A stretch of DNA of 64,000 bases from Prorocentrum cordatum (GCA_963575745.1 CAUYUJ010015949.1:556010-620009); one strand, 5' to 3'. Numbered from the stretch's first letter, positions 1 through 11,589 are shown. Made by a program: numbers and translations. Notes: a model not told the origin generated them from the sequence alone.

Positions 1-117
1 ACTACTACTACTACTACTACTACTAGTACTACTACTACTACTACTTGTACTATTACTTCTACTACCACCTCTACTCCAACTACTCTTGCTACTATTACTA
101 CCAATGCTACGCTACCT

Positions 118-163
<46 letters not shown>

Positions 164-522
164 CACTCCTACTACTACTACTACTACTACTACGACTACT
201 GCGATTACTTGTAATTGTACTACTGCTACTACTACCACCACTACTACGACGACTACTACTACTACTAGTACTACTACTACTACTTCTACTGCTGCTACCA
301 CCACGAATAGTCCTGACTTCTAGTTGCAGTACATCTACTATTCTTCGTATCACTATTACTACTACTATTACAACCAGTACTACTTGTACTACTATACCCT
401 CCACAAGTACTACTACTAATACTACGACTTGTACTGCTACTACCACTACCAATACCACGACACCCTCCAGAAGTACTACTACTACTACTACTTTTACGAC
501 TACTACTTCTACTACGACTACT

Positions 523-553
<31 letters not shown>

Positions 554-585
554 TTACTGCTACTCTTACCAATAATACGACGACG

Positions 586-619
<34 letters not shown>

Positions 620-701
620 TTACTACTACTACTACTACTACTACTACGACTACTACTACTACTACTACTACTACGACTACTACTACTACTAGCACTACCA
701 G

Positions 702-760
<59 letters not shown>

Positions 761-914
761 GTACTACTACTACTACGGGTACTACGACTACTACTACGAC
801 GACTACGACTACTACTACTACTACTACTACTATGTCTGCTACTACCATTATCCCTGCTACTTTTCTTAGCACGATTACTATTACTAAGTACTGCTACGAC
901 TACTACGACTACTA

Positions 915-953
<39 letters not shown>

Positions 954-1490
954 TTACTATTACTAGTACTACTACTATTACTAGTACTACTACTACTACT
1001 CCTACGACTACGACTACGACGGCTACTGCTACTACTACTACGGCTACTACTACGACTACTACCACTACTCCAACTCATACTCCTACTACTACCACTATTA
1101 CTACTACTACTACTACTACTACTACTTTTACTACTACTATTACGACTACCACTACTACAACTACTACTACGACTATTACTACTACTACTACGACAACTAC
1201 TACTACTACGACCGCTACCTACTAGTACTACTACTGCTATTTTCAATACTTCTAGGAGTACTAATACTACTACTGCTACTAGTACTACTACTACCACTAC
1301 TACTAGTTTCACTACTATCACTACTACTACTACTACAACTACTACGACTACTACTACTACTACCAACTACTACTACTACTTCTACTACTACTACTACTAC
1401 TACGACTACTACTGCTACTACTACTACTACTACTAGTACTAGTACTACTACTACGATTACTACTACTACTGCTACTACTCCTAGTAGTAG

Positions 1491-1529
<39 letters not shown>

Positions 1530-1539
1530 GACGCCTACG

Positions 1540-1570
<31 letters not shown>

Positions 1571-1628
1571 TATAACTACTACTACTACTACGACTACTAC
1601 TACTACTACTACTACTACGACTACTACG

Positions 1629-1671
<43 letters not shown>

Positions 1672-1700
1672 ATACTACTACTACAACTACCACTACTACT
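1..1700. repeat. (TAC)n trinucleotide microsatellite, about 1.7 kb
   Basis: Almost the whole stretch is imperfect TAC/ACT triplets, interrupted by substitutions such as TGC, ACG and TAG. It starts at the window edge, so its true length is unknown. Open frames here (poly-Thr, poly-Val, poly-Ser) follow from the triplet repeat and are not genes. Confidence 0.97.
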
Positions 1701-3040
1701 TTTTACCCCTACTGCGATCCAGCAACAGACGCGCCAGATCCCAACCGCAATAACTCAGGCGTAAATCTGCTCCTGTAAGGTGTCCATCGCAATTTCAGAT
1801 AGCAATGAACAAGTATGGTAACATTTCAATATGTTTCGTTTATTCGCTTCCTCCTCGGTTGGGATCTGACCGTGCCTGGTGTTTTAGACGGTTGGGATCT
1901 GAACCGTCCGGTTGGGATCTCACGCGTCTGGTTGGGATTTGAATCCATCGCGCTACCCTCAGCGATCCTGCTTTGGGGCCCCTGTGGCCGTCTGGGAGCG
2001 ACGTTGAAGGTTTCTTTGCTTGTTGCGGGCGTTGTGATTGCCGAGTTGGCGAGCATGCGGAGAAATGCGCGGCTTTCGAAGGAAATGGGCCGATTTTCGT
2101 TTCTTGCGACCCTCCCGGGGCGCATCTTAGGGGCCTTTTTGGGGCGTCTTGGCAGCTTCGGAGACCGCCTGGAGGCCACCGTGGGCGTCCGGGGGCGCTA
2201 TATGTCGGCGAATCGTGGTCTCGGGTGCCGTCCGGGGAGCGTTCTGGTACCTTTTTGGCGAGTGTTGGTTCCTTTTGACGAGCTTTGGAGCCCTGTGACG
2301 CGTTCGGCCCAGGGTCCGACAAGGGCCAGGGGTGGGGTCGAATTGCCGGTTTGGGGTCCCTGGGGGGGATGGGGGGGGGAGAATCTCACACGCCTCGATA
2401 CCCACAAGGGGTCGGCGGATTCGATGCTGACGCATCCTGAAGCTTCGAGATCTCCGGGGGTCAAGCTGTGACAAAATCGTGGCGTCGGGGGCCTGGGTTC
2501 GACATCTCTTCCGTCGCCGGGCAGAGGGCAGCCCTGCTCGGCGGCACGTGGGCGCAGCGGCCACGTCAGAAGGAACGGGTTGAGGCACGCTTCGGCGTCG
2601 AAATCCGAACCCTGACCCCTCGCCTCCCATCGATTCAGGAGAATCTCGGAGGAGGAACAGCTGCCCCTCTCTCGCTTTCCGTTGTGGGGGGTTTTCTGGG
2701 CAGCCCTCGTCGCCAGCGGTGGATTTGCTTCGAACTTCTGGTCAGAACGCGCCCTGGGAGAGGTCCGGGGAGTGGCGTGCCTTTCTGGGCTTCCCCAGAA
2801 TCGATGGTTGGCGGGGGCAGGGTTCGGATGCAAGCCGCCTAGCGCTCACGGGCCTGTCGGCGGGCCCCCTTCTGCTTGCGCATGGCGTCGTCGTCATCCG
2901 CCGCCCTGGCTCGGGCTGCGGGCGCCAGGGTCGCGAGCTGGACGCTGCTGTCCCCACCCCCCCCCGCCCTCCAGAGGCCATTGCCCCTGAAAGGGGGGGG
3001 ACCGCGCGAAGGCGAGGCCATTGACCAGGGTGGGGCGAGT
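1701..3040. other. GC-rich stretch without recognisable gene
   Basis: Overlapping open frames on both strands follow from the high GC content and match no family I know. At 1857-1942 a roughly 20-bp unit beginning GGTTGGGATCT occurs four times. At 2704-2770 lies a piece of a dispersed repeat seen again at 41297-41345 and 50045-50117 (wording like CGTCGCCACCGCTGGATT, then AGAATGCGCCC and GGGAGAGGTCC). Confidence 0.5.
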
Positions 3041-3049
3041 CGGCCGTCC

Positions 3050-3180
3050 TCCGGGCATCGCTCGGACGCGCGCATATTTCCATCGTGGAGGGCAGTGGGG
3101 GAGCATCGAGGGGAGAGCGTCCCGAACCGTCTTGCGAGAAAAACGACAGAACACGCACGAAACCGACACATGCACGGGGA
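3050..3180 (+). mobile_element. degenerate MITE-C copy
   Basis: It begins with CATCGCTCGGACG at about 3055 and contains the internal words ACACGCACGAAACCGA and CACGGGGAAT that mark this family (better copies at 51837 and 54954). The right terminal repeat is not recognisable, so this is an old or truncated copy. Confidence 0.45.
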
Positions 3181-3202
3181 ATTGTGATAGTTGTTTCATT
3201 GT

Positions 3203-3360
3203 TTTGCCGATCGGCGCGGGCTTTTGCACCCCCCCCCCCCCCACATGGAGTAGTTCGGAGTAGATATTGGCTCTTTTTTGGCCCCTGTTTCGAGTGGGTG
3301 GGGTCTCCCCCATGGGGCGCACTGGTGCAAACACTCACATTAAGCAGAGGTCCATACTTA
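3203..3360. repeat. dispersed repeat, copy 1 (partner 63766-63912)
   Basis: It shares with 63766-63912 the order CGATCGGCG, poly-C run, GGAGTAGAT, TTGGCT, CCTGTTTCGAG, GGTGGGGTCTCC, GCAAACA and AAGCAGAGGTCCA. A third, shorter trace begins at 37793. The function is unknown. The copies differ by many substitutions and small indels. Confidence 0.7.
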
Positions 3361-3764
3361 GGCAGACCTTCCCTCCCCCTTTTCCGCCCACTGTCGAAGC
3401 GATCACATGGACGTCCGAGCGATGGCGAGTCTTGGGCGTGGCACAATGGGGGGGTCATACATGGGGGGGTGGCGAGGATGGTCCGAAAAGGTATCCAAAC
3501 GATACCTAAACGAGCCCCCTGGGGACCCGGAGCGGCCCGAAAGGGGCACGAAAGGGCGCCGTTTCTGACCCCCCAATTGATGACCCGCCCCATCAAGCCA
3601 CGTCCAAGCGTCCTCCTCCTCGCCGTCGTCCTCGCCCCTTTCCCCCCCCCCCCCCCGCGCCGCACCGCGGCAGGCCGCGCAGGCGGCGAGGGCCGAGGCC
3701 CAGGAGCGCGTCAGGAGCGCCCGCCGCAGGGGGAGGCGGGGAGGCATCCCTGCGTTGGCTTGCG

Positions 3765-3911
3765 TCGGGCGTGTCCCTCTACAGGAGGAATGCGCAAAAG
3801 TAGGCATAACATATTCTGGGGACTATGTCTTGATTACTGTTTGATTCTATTTGTGGGCGTGGTTTGGAATATCCCATGTTTCATCCAAAACCCGCCTGGG
3901 GGGGATCCGCC
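3765..3911 (+). mobile_element. MITE-A copy (CCCCTACAGG family)
   Basis: The left end is TCGGGCGTGTCCCTCTACAG. The interior is AT-rich and contains CTGGGGACTAT. The right end has the complementary CGCCTGGGGGGGATCCGCC, which has diverged. The same architecture is intact at 37180-37360. Confidence 0.6.
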
Positions 3912-4084
3912 TTATCGGCACCTCGCAACGGGGGGGGGGCACAGGAGGGGGGGGGAGGTCGGTCCGTTGGCGCATCGCACCGCGGAAAAGCGGTGCAGAG
4001 CGAGGTCTCCTGCCGCCGCCGGAACCCGAGAGGCGTCGACGATCGGGGCGCGCGGGGGCCTCGTTTTTCGGGGACTCGATGCGC

Positions 4085-4256
4085 CAGGGGCCAGCGGACC
4101 GGACCCCCCCCCCAGGGTCACCCCCCCCTTTGGTGGGCCCCGCCCTCAGGGTCACCCCCCCCCCTTTGGTGGGCCCCGCCCTCAGGGTCACCCCCCGCCC
4201 TCAGGGTCACCCCCCGCCCTCAGGGTCACCCCCCCTTTTGGTGGGCCCCGACCTTA
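4085..4256. repeat. tandem repeat, GGGCCCCGCCCTCAGGGTCA unit
   Basis: Two to three longer units of about 38 bp and several 19-bp half units (CCGCCCTCAGGGTCACCCC) follow one another with variable C-run lengths. Frames through it are open because the unit lacks stops. Confidence 0.8.
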
Positions 4257-4259
4257 AGT

Positions 4260-4999
4260 GGGCCCTGGAAGCGACGGGGCGGAGTTTGTTCCTGGTTCCG
4301 TTTTGCCGTTTCTGTTGCCGGTTCCGACGCCGCCTTTGTCACCAGGTCCGTCGCCTGTTTTTTTACCGGTTCCGGCTCCAGTTCCGTTCCTGGAGCCGTG
4401 TTTTTTTGCCGTTGTTGGTCGCCGTGTGTTGTTGCTTCTATGTTCGAGAAATGTTTTTTTTCGGAAGCGATGACAAAAACGGCCCTGCCGTCTGCGGGCC
4501 CCACAAAGATCTTTACTCGTCTTGTGATGTTCCAGCCTGCTTGGGCCTTGGGCACCACAAAGAATTTCGAGCACCAGGAACGTGTTGAAACTGGAGGGCA
4601 TTCACGGGTCGGGCCCTGGGATGCGATTTTCGTTCGGCGTGTTGCCAGCCCGTCGGGCAGGCACTGCTTTGATACATCTCGGTGTGCTCGAAATTATGCC
4701 TGGGATGTGGTCCTTCAGTACGGTAGGAGCAACATAATTCCCGTCGGTCGTTGGAAGTCGGTAAAGTTTGATTTTCGGACCCCAGCCTATGTTGGGCGCC
4801 TTCCTGCTTCAATGACCGAGAGGTCTTCCACAGTTCCGCCTGCGTCTTCCGACCGGCGTACAGACCCTGAACGGTACACCCTGAACCCCCATCTGCGCTC
4901 AGGGGCAGCGCTATGAGTGTCGATGTGCCTGAGAACGACAGCCTGCCGGCCCTGGCGGCCGCCTCAGCTTGGCGGCGCGCAGAGGGGGGTAAGGGGGAG
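4260..4999. other. unassigned stretch
   Basis: At 4275-4420 there is a run of GTTCC/GTTGCCGGTTCC-like words (a decayed minisatellite of about 9-12 bp). The rest is GC-rich with no frame I can support as coding. Confidence 0.4.
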
Positions 5000-5110
5000 G
5001 GCGGAAGGCTTCTTAGAAGCACCCCTGCTTCTTAGAAGGCGCGGGCCTTCTCTGTAGACGTAAGGCCGAGGCCTTCTAAGAGGCAGGGCGCTTCTAAGAA
5101 GCCTTCCCCC
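5000..5110. repeat. inverted repeat with about 40-bp arms
   Basis: The left arm (about 5000-5043) and right arm (about 5064-5110) are complementary with few mismatches and carry CTTCTTAGAAG and GCTTCTAAGAAGCC. The loop is about 20 bp. It could fold into a long hairpin. Related TTCTNAGAAG words recur at 55.2-58.6 kb. Confidence 0.8.
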
Positions 5111-5774
5111 CTCCCCCTACCCCCTTTTGCGCGCCGCCACTGAGCGACGGACGAGAGCGGGGTCGACCGCGCCGACCCTCGCGCGCGAGCGCGCCCTCTC
5201 CTCCTCGCCGTGCGCCGCGCTGGGCGGCCCGCGCAGGTCACCGCGTGAGGTCGGCCTGCCAGCTCGCACACGACCCGTTCCTTTCGTCAAGCAGTGGCGA
5301 AGCGTCCTGGCTCTCCTATGAGGCCCACGACAGAATGTTCTTTTACCAGCCTGGAGCATATCCTTATCCCTATGTTTGGCATCACCTCGCCTCGATGCCG
5401 TTCTGAAGGATTCCCTCCGTTTCCGAGGGCCTAGCCCTAAGATTGTCCGCGCGTTTTGCTCGCCCATCTTGGGGATAGGGATACGTTCGAGGCTGGTTAG
5501 TTCTTAGGAACCTTTGTGGTCTGCACGACATGCTCTTTTTTGCCTGTCTTGTTTTCACACCTGGGGCTTATGTTCTAAGAGCATTGTTCTTGTTGTGTGT
5601 TGAAACATTTTTGGATTCTAAAACACATTTCGTGGTAGGCCTACGCAGGAATGCCGGGACGGTCGGTCCCTGCTCAAGTCGCCCGTTGTTATCGCTGGTA
5701 GCGCCCCGACAGCCCACACCGCCTAGGAAGGTGCGGATTCGTTGCCGGGGCTCTACAGTCAGCCCTCATGGTAA
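5111..5774. other. no gene seen
   Basis: The first part is an Arg/Ala-coding GC-rich block, followed by a T-rich patch at 5525-5640. I can support neither a conserved frame nor an RNA gene here. Confidence 0.4.
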
Positions 5775-5930
5775 GGATGGGCAACTTTCCCAAGGGTAAT
5801 TACCCTTGCATCCTTGCCTCCTCGGTCCATCCCTGGCCACTTTCGCTGGCCGCGCCCCGCTCGAAAAGCTTTGAAATGGCCGTCCAAGGCAATTGCATCC
5901 CATCGTGCATCCTTCTGATACGGATCGGCT
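5775..5930. repeat. dispersed repeat, copy 1 (partner 39210-39355)
   Basis: It shares CTTTCCCAAGGG, TGCATCCTTG, CGGTCCATCC, CACTTTCG, CGCCCCGCTCGAA and GCATCC in the same order as 39210-39355. It is followed in both places by short segments with TATCGCCGAT words. Confidence 0.65.
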
Positions 5931-6954
5931 ATATATCGCCGATCCATCGGCGATGTATCGCCTATTCCAGCTCGATGATCCCTCCCCTAAGCCGGTCCCC
6001 CCGAAAGATTGTCCTCGGTCGGGAGCCTGACCAGGTCAGGGTGACCATTCCAAGCTGTTCAACAGGCATGGCGGGGTGGATCGCGCGGGGGCGCAGAGTG
6101 TGCCTGTGCGGCGCTGGGCGTTGGGGGGTATCGCGTCAGGGGGTGGGTTCGGCGCCTGTTGGGAGGAGGGGGGAGCTGGAGCGGCCCGTCGGGGGGAGTG
6201 TTGAAGGAGGCCACCTCATCATTCCTGCCCGTCTCCTCCCCCCCCCCTCCTTCAGCCACCCGCCGGAAGGCGCCAGCCTTGTCCGCTCGAAGCGTCCGAT
6301 CCTTCTCCTCCTCCTCCTCCTCCTCCTCCTCCTCCTCGTATTCCTCCGTCCGCTCGAAGGGTCCAGTTCCAGGCCTCCCAGATGGGGTTCGAGAACAGTC
6401 AACGCGCACAGTAAGGACGCGCGCCTTTACTAGGCTACCCCTGTGTCCTTGTCTCCTGGCGGCCTGCCCGTTGCCGTTTCCATTGGCCAGCCTCTCAGGG
6501 TACCCTGGGCTTTGGTCGCCCGCCGGCCTAAAAATCCCAACTTCGACCTCCAACGGCGCCGATGCATCGCCGACGTCGCCAACGCATTATCGATGCATCG
6601 GCGATTCATGGACGATGCGGCGCGATCCTCCGACCATATCTACTCGGAGCCCATGTGGGAGGCGTCTACAGTCGGACCCAGGTATAAGATCGACGTCGAT
6701 GTGGGGAGGATACCCCGAGGTTATTCGTGCTTGTTGGTTGGGAAGGGTTACCCTTAGATGTTCTGTGCGTTTTGGCCTGTTGATGGTCTCGTGTGCTTGA
6801 GGGTTGTTCTCCTGGCCTGGGTCCGATTGTACTCGGAGCCAATTTGGGAGGCGTCGTATGCGTTGATGCAGAAGCGGGAGCGTTTGCTCCGTGGTTGCCC
6901 TGCCTGCGGTAGAATCCTGTGGGTTTAATTATCAACCTCTTCGGGGCTCAAGAG
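5931..6954. other. unassigned; short TCC array and GATGCATCGGCGAT words
   Basis: It contains an (TCC)12 run at 6301-6336 and palindromic words of the GATGCATC/ATCGGCGAT type at 5935-5970 and 6560-6612. The segment 6665-6838 has a diverged relative at about 53124-53310 (shared AAGATCGA, GAGGATA, TTACCCTT, GGATGTT, GGTCCGATTGTA). Confidence 0.45.
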
Positions 6955-6959
6955 AGGGG

Positions 6960-7735
6960 GGTCAATGCAACGAAACGTTCGAGGGGTGTGCCGAAATGGC
7001 GGTGGAACCTCATGCGCACGCAGCCATTGGGGCTTTCGGTGGAGCTCCCCATGGGGCCACGAAACGTGCCGAAATGTGGTCGGAACCGCATGCGAACGCA
7101 GCCATTAGGGCATTCGATGGAGTTTCCTATGGGGCCGCGAAAGATGTGAGGGGTGTGCCGGAAAGGCGGTGCAACCGCATGCGAACGCAGTCATTGCGGC
7201 ATTCGGTGGAGCTCCCTACGGGGCCACGAAACATGTGAGGGGTGCGCCGACATGGGGGTAGAACCGCATGCGAACGCAGCCATTGGGGCCTTCAGTGGAG
7301 CTCCCTATGGGGCCGCGAGACATATGAGGGGTGTCCCGACATGTGGGCACAACCGCATGCGAGAGCAGCCACTGGAGCCTTCGGTGGAGCTCCCTATGGG
7401 GCCACGAACCGTGTGAAGGGTGGAACCGCATGCGAACAGAGCCAAAAGGGCCTTCGGTGGAGGTCCCTGTGTGGCCACGAAACGTGTGAGGGGTGTGCCG
7501 AAATGGCGGTGGACCCGCATGCGGACGCAGCCACTGGGGCCTTCGGCGGAGCTCCCCATGGGGGCACGAAACCTGTGAGGGGTGTGCTGATATCGGGGGG
7601 GGAACCGCATGCGAACGCAGCCACTGGGGCCTTCGGTGGAGCTCCCAATGGGGCCACGAAACCTGTTTGAGGCGTGCCGAAATGGGGCGGCTGTGCCAGG
7701 CCTTAGGTGGAGCTCCCTACGGGGCCGCGAAGCGT
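6960..7735 (+). repeat. minisatellite, 75-91 bp unit, about 8-9 copies
   Basis: The words GAACCGCATGCGAACGCAG and GGTGGAGCTCCCTATGGGG recur at spacings of about 80, 89, 90, 89, 74, 86 and 91 bp. Units differ by up to 20 percent. Frames stay open over several units (7242-7670), giving a repeating Cys/His/Gly-rich peptide, but nothing outside the array suggests a real protein. Confidence 0.92.
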
Positions 7736-7870
7736 TGCACTGGGGGCGCCGAAACACAGACATGCGGAGGGCAGAGGCATGGATGGGAGGAGGGAGGAGG
7801 CTGAGGGGGCAGCGGGAGGTGAGGAACGCGGGGCGCTGTCTCTTCAAATCGAGGACCCAACACCACAGGA

Positions 7871-7984
7871 CGGTTGGGAAATAGTCTGGGGACGGTTGTT
7901 CGTGGTCTTTTACAACTGCTTGAGTATGTGTTTTGTTTTTTTTCATGTTTCCTCCAAAATCCGCCTGTAGGAGGACATGCCCGA
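7871..7984 (+). mobile_element. MITE-A copy, one end recognisable
   Basis: The interior word AATAGTCTGGGGACG and the right end CCGCCTGTAGGAGGACATGC followed by CCGA match the intact copy at 37180-37360. The left terminal repeat is absent, so the copy is truncated or internally rearranged. Confidence 0.6.
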
Positions 7985-8036
7985 CCTAAGGATAGGAGTC
8001 AACGCATCCTCTGTTACACGCCCCGCCCCCAGGGCC

Positions 8037-8130
8037 GCCGCGGACGAGGCCGCCGCGGCGCGGGAGGCGGAGCAGCGGGCCGACGCCCAGCTGCAGGCCT
8101 TTCGGCTGCCGGCGGCCGCGGGGGGCCGCT
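8037..8130 (+). other. short coiled-coil coding islet
   Basis: In one frame it reads DEAAAAREAEQRADAQLQAF, a charged Ala-rich heptad-like helix. Similar short islets occur at 10180, 12780, 37562, 38570, 40640, 54200 and 58025. No start, splice sites or continuation could be defined, so this is not called a gene. Confidence 0.4.
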
Positions 8131-8398
8131 GCCGCTGCCGCTGCCGCTGCACCCGCGGGGCACGGGCCCGGGGGGGCCTTCCCTGTCCTGTAAAAGTGGC
8201 TGTCCTTTTCTGCACTCTGGCGCGGATTCGACGTGGATTCGGCACGGCTTCGGCAGATGCCACACGGACTCGATACGGATTCGACAAGGATTCGGCACGG
8301 ATTCGACGCGGATCGCGGCGCGACGGGACAGACAAGGTCCCCAGAAGATGCAACACGAGGTGCGATCGAAATGTCCAGGCTTCCCTGATGGGTTCGGA

Positions 8399-8572
8399 AG
8401 ATCGCGACGCATCGCCGATGCATCGGCGATGCGGCTCTATGTGGAGCCCGATTTGCTGCACAACGACGTCGCGGATGCATCGCCGACGTCGACGATGCAT
8501 CGCCGGTGCATCGCCGGTGCATCGCCAGCGCATCGCCGATGCATCACCGATGTATCGGCGATGCGCTGGATC
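8399..8572. repeat. array of GCATCGCCGATGC palindromic words
   Basis: There are about ten short units built from CATCGCCGATGCATCGGCGA and variants (CATCGCCGGTGCATC, CACCGATGTATCGGCGAT). The words are self-complementary, so the array can fold into many small hairpins. Single copies of the same word are at 5935, 6560 and 52363. Confidence 0.85.
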
Positions 8573-9530
8573 TTCCGAACCCCATCTACTCCGATCCCAT
8601 CTAGGAGGCCTTTAGAAATGGGTACGGCAATCATGGGTAAGGAAAAACGAGGAGATGAAGGACGGGGAGGCCCTCGTAGTCGTCGTCGTCGTCGTTGTCA
8701 TCGTTGTCGTCGTCGTCGTTGCGCGGCGGGTGCCGCGGAGAAACTATTATGTTGCGCTATTGGTGGGACCCCAGTCCGTCAAAAAGGGCGTCGAATGGAT
8801 TATCAGTTTCCCTTACTGAGGGAGGTTCTAAGGACCTACCCCGGTTACAAAGGACAGACAGCATGTCTTGTTGAATTTGAACAGGTTTCGCCGTCGGCAT
8901 CGCTCCGGACGTTGTCCATTTAAGACAGGGGGCCGCCTGCCCAACAGCGACTGCTGTCCGTTTTTAACAACATCTATTGTTGGGCATCGTAACCGTTTGT
9001 TTCGTACCCACTCTGGGCGTCCAAACTGATCTCCGACGAGATGATGTGTTTGCAGGCTTTCGGGAGTGTGCCCTTGGTTCCTAATAGTTTTCTCGCCTCC
9101 GAGATGCTTTTCAGCAGCTGCGCCTTGCCGAGCGCGTTCCGGTGGTGTCACGACGAGAGGATTTGTCACAGTTCTCCCTGGTCCGCTATCGAGACCTGGA
9201 GCCATCAGAAAGGGATCTAGAGCGAAAAAGTATCCGTGGGCAAAAGGGTCGGGTCCCGTGGAACGGGTCGAGACCTCTGGGAGGCACGGTGCGACACGTA
9301 CGTATCGTAGCGTCGGGGTCTCGTCTGGGCCCGCGCGGAAGTTTTTCGGAAGGTCACATTGGCTCCTGGAGGTTGTCTCACTTCGGGATGTGCTCCAGCA
9401 GTTGCGCCTCTCTTGCGAGAGCGCTCCAGGCGTGTCGGAGTCGCCACGAGTGATGGCTGGAGGCCCGAGCTGGTGCCCTGGAAGCCCAGATCTCCGAAAA
9501 GTTGGTGTTTCAATCTGGACGTGCACGGGT
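8573..9530. other. no supported gene; internal duplicated word
   Basis: Segments at 9098-9140 and 9386-9430 share a phrase like GGGATGCTTTCCAGCAGTT and GCGCCTCGCCGAGAGCG, which recurs at 56470-56515, so this is a dispersed repeat in three copies. A (GTC)n patch is at 8677-8720. The remaining sequence is featureless to my reading. Confidence 0.4.
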
Positions 9531-9705
9531 CCTTCGCATTCTGGGGACCTCCTTGGGTGCTCTCTGGGCCCCCCTGGGGCCTTCTTGGGCTCCCTTCGGG
9601 CCGTCTGGGCAGTGTCTGGGGGGCTGTGCGAGGACCCTCTGGTGGCCTTCTTGGCCCGTCATGGGGCTCTCCTCTTGGGTTTTCTGGGGGTCCCTAGTGG
9701 GCCTT
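9531..9705. repeat. GGCCTTCTTGGG short minisatellite
   Basis: Imperfect units of 10-18 bp of the type GGGCCTTCTTGGGCTCC are repeated. The same class of unit builds larger blocks at 10455-10670, 35740-36205 and 47860-48150. Confidence 0.7.
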
Positions 9706-9777
9706 CTTGCGGCCCACTTCGTGCTGTTCTGGGCGGGCTTTTTTGATGGGGTCAGGGGGGGGAGGAGCACGATGAGA

Positions 9778-10065
9778 AGTAGGAGGAGGAGGAGGAGGAG
9801 GAGGAGGAGGAGGAGGAGGAGGAGGGGGAGCAGGAAAAGGTCATGGAGTGGGAGGAGAGAGGGGCCAACCAGGCGGAAAAAAGAAAGGAAGCAGGGGATC
9901 AGCAGGAGAATACGATCACGGAGGATGCGGAGAAGGAGGAGGAGGAGGAGGAGGAGGAGGAGGAGGAGGAGGAGGGGGAGGGGGAGGAGGAGGAGGCGGG
10001 GTGCAGGAGGGGGAGGAGGGGATTGGGGGGGACTGGGTGGAGAAGGAGGAGGACGCGGAGGAGGG
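9778..10065 (+). repeat. (GGA)n microsatellite, two blocks
   Basis: GGA/GAG triplets run at 9779-9825 and 9938-10065 with an interrupted purine-rich bridge. All poly-Glu, poly-Gly and poly-Arg frames here are products of the repeat. Confidence 0.95.
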
Positions 10066-10179
10066 GGCCATCTCAAGGCAGCAGGCGCCCTCTCAGAAGC
10101 CAGCTCCACGTCGACGACACGCCGTGGACTTCGTGGGCGATCGCCGGCCTCTGCCCGCGCGTGCGCCCGCGGAGGCAAA

Positions 10180-10255
10180 GTCCGAGGAGGCCGCCGGCCT
10201 GGTGGAGCAGCTGGCGCAGCTCCGGACCGAGGTGGCGAGGCGCCTGAGCACCCCC
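10180..10255 (+). other. short coiled-coil coding islet
   Basis: One frame reads SEEAAGLVEQLAQLRTEVAR, an amphipathic helix. It lies directly downstream of the GGA array. No splice or start signals could be fixed. Confidence 0.35.
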
Positions 10256-10454
10256 TGCGGGGGCGGCCAAGATGAGGGTGATGACTACAGTCGGCCTGGA
10301 TTAGTGGGTCGACCCTGCCAAATCAAGGGTAGCCTTGTGTCCTGTCCAAGGGGAACAGGCGGATGTGGAAGAGGAGGAGGAAGAGGAGGAGGAGGAGGAG
10401 CAGCAGCAACAAGGCGAGCAGAAATGTCAGATGCCTCTTGGATACCTCTCGGAG

Positions 10455-10672
10455 TCTCTTCAGATGTCTCTTGAGAGCTTCACGGAGTCCTCCTGAAGCG
10501 CTTTGGTGGCCTTTTGGCGGTCTCGGGGGCCTCTTGGAGCGTCTTGGGTGCTGCGGGGGAGCCTCTTGGAGCCTCTTTGGGGTTTCCTGGGAGCCTCTTG
10601 GGGACCTCTTGGGGCCTCCTGGACGCCTCTTGGGGCACTCCTGGGAGCCTTGGGGGCGCGCTCCGCGCGCTA
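10455..10672. repeat. GGCCTCTTGGGG minisatellite
   Basis: Units such as GGCCTCTTGGAGC and GGAGCCTCTTGGGG follow one another with small length changes. The frames are open but without conserved content. Confidence 0.75.
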
Positions 10673-11299
10673 GGGAGGGGGGCCCATCGCGGATCCAAAA
10701 GATCCGAGCGGAGCGCCAAAAGTTTATGTTTATGCCGTTTTGCTTCTTCTATCATCGCCCGTCTACTTTAGGTCGACTATCTCGGCCTCCGTCAGGCAAT
10801 CGCAAGCATGGATCAAGGGGGCGTGGATTAGCGACGGGCCCCGCTCCCATGGGAGATCGCGGCTTGCCGCCGCCGAGCGAGGCGGCGCCGGCCGCATTTT
10901 GGGGAGGGCACCTCCCCCGATCCACAGACTTGGCGACCGCGCGCCAAGTCCGCGGATCGCCAACCCATGCTTGCGCGCCCCCGACCTCTGTCAGGAGGGG
11001 AAGAAACACACATACACAATTAATCGTCGATTCCCCAGTAAGTATGGGAAAATATGGGCAGTGGGGGGGAAGACAGAAACCCAGAAAATATTGGAAAATA
11101 TGAGGAATCTTTTAATTTGTGTGTATTTATTTGTGTGTCCCAGGGCCCCTTCACTCTGCCCCCCGCGCCTCCCCCCAGCGTTGCGGCTGGAGGTGGCAGG
11201 GCGCCCCCGTGCCGCGTGCCCTGGTCTGTCGGCGCAGGGGCCCCCCCGCCCCCCATCTCTGTGCCGGGAGGCGCCGGCCTCGTCCGCTCGAAGCGACCG
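10673..11299. other. no gene seen
   Basis: This is mixed sequence with an AT-richer patch at 11030-11140. I see nothing that supports a gene or RNA. Confidence 0.4.
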
Positions 11300-11573
11300 A
11301 TCCTCCTCCTCGTATTCCTCTCCCTCCCCCTCCTCCCACTCCTCCTCCTCCTCCTCCTCCTCCTCCTCCTCCTCCTCCTCCTCCTCCTCCTCCTCCTCCT
11401 CCTCCCCTCCTCCTCCTCCTCCTCCTCCTCCTCCTCCTCCTCCCCCTCCTCCCCCTCCCCCTCCTCCATCCTCCATCCTCCTCCATCCTCCATCCTCCCT
11501 CCTCCCTCCCTCCTCCCTCCAACCTCCGCCTCCTCCTCCTCCTCCTCCTCCTCCTCCTCCTCCTTCTTTTCCT
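11300..11573 (+). repeat. (TCC)n microsatellite
   Basis: TCC/CTC triplets, nearly pure at 11341-11445, then CCATCCTCC variants, then pure again at 11528-11565. The poly-Ser, poly-Pro and poly-Leu frames are artefacts of the repeat. Confidence 0.95.
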
Positions 11574-11589
11574 CGCCCAGGATTTGTTC

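Noticed and set aside
45-1493. Poly-Thr, poly-Val and poly-Ser frames in the first 1.5 kb
   Set aside because: They are direct translations of the TAC triplet repeat in different frames and strands; there is no non-repeat protein sequence.
2742-4916. Overlapping frames of 250-390 codons around 2.7-4.9 kb
   Set aside because: They overlap on both strands, cross poly-C runs and repeats, and show no family motif. High GC explains their length.
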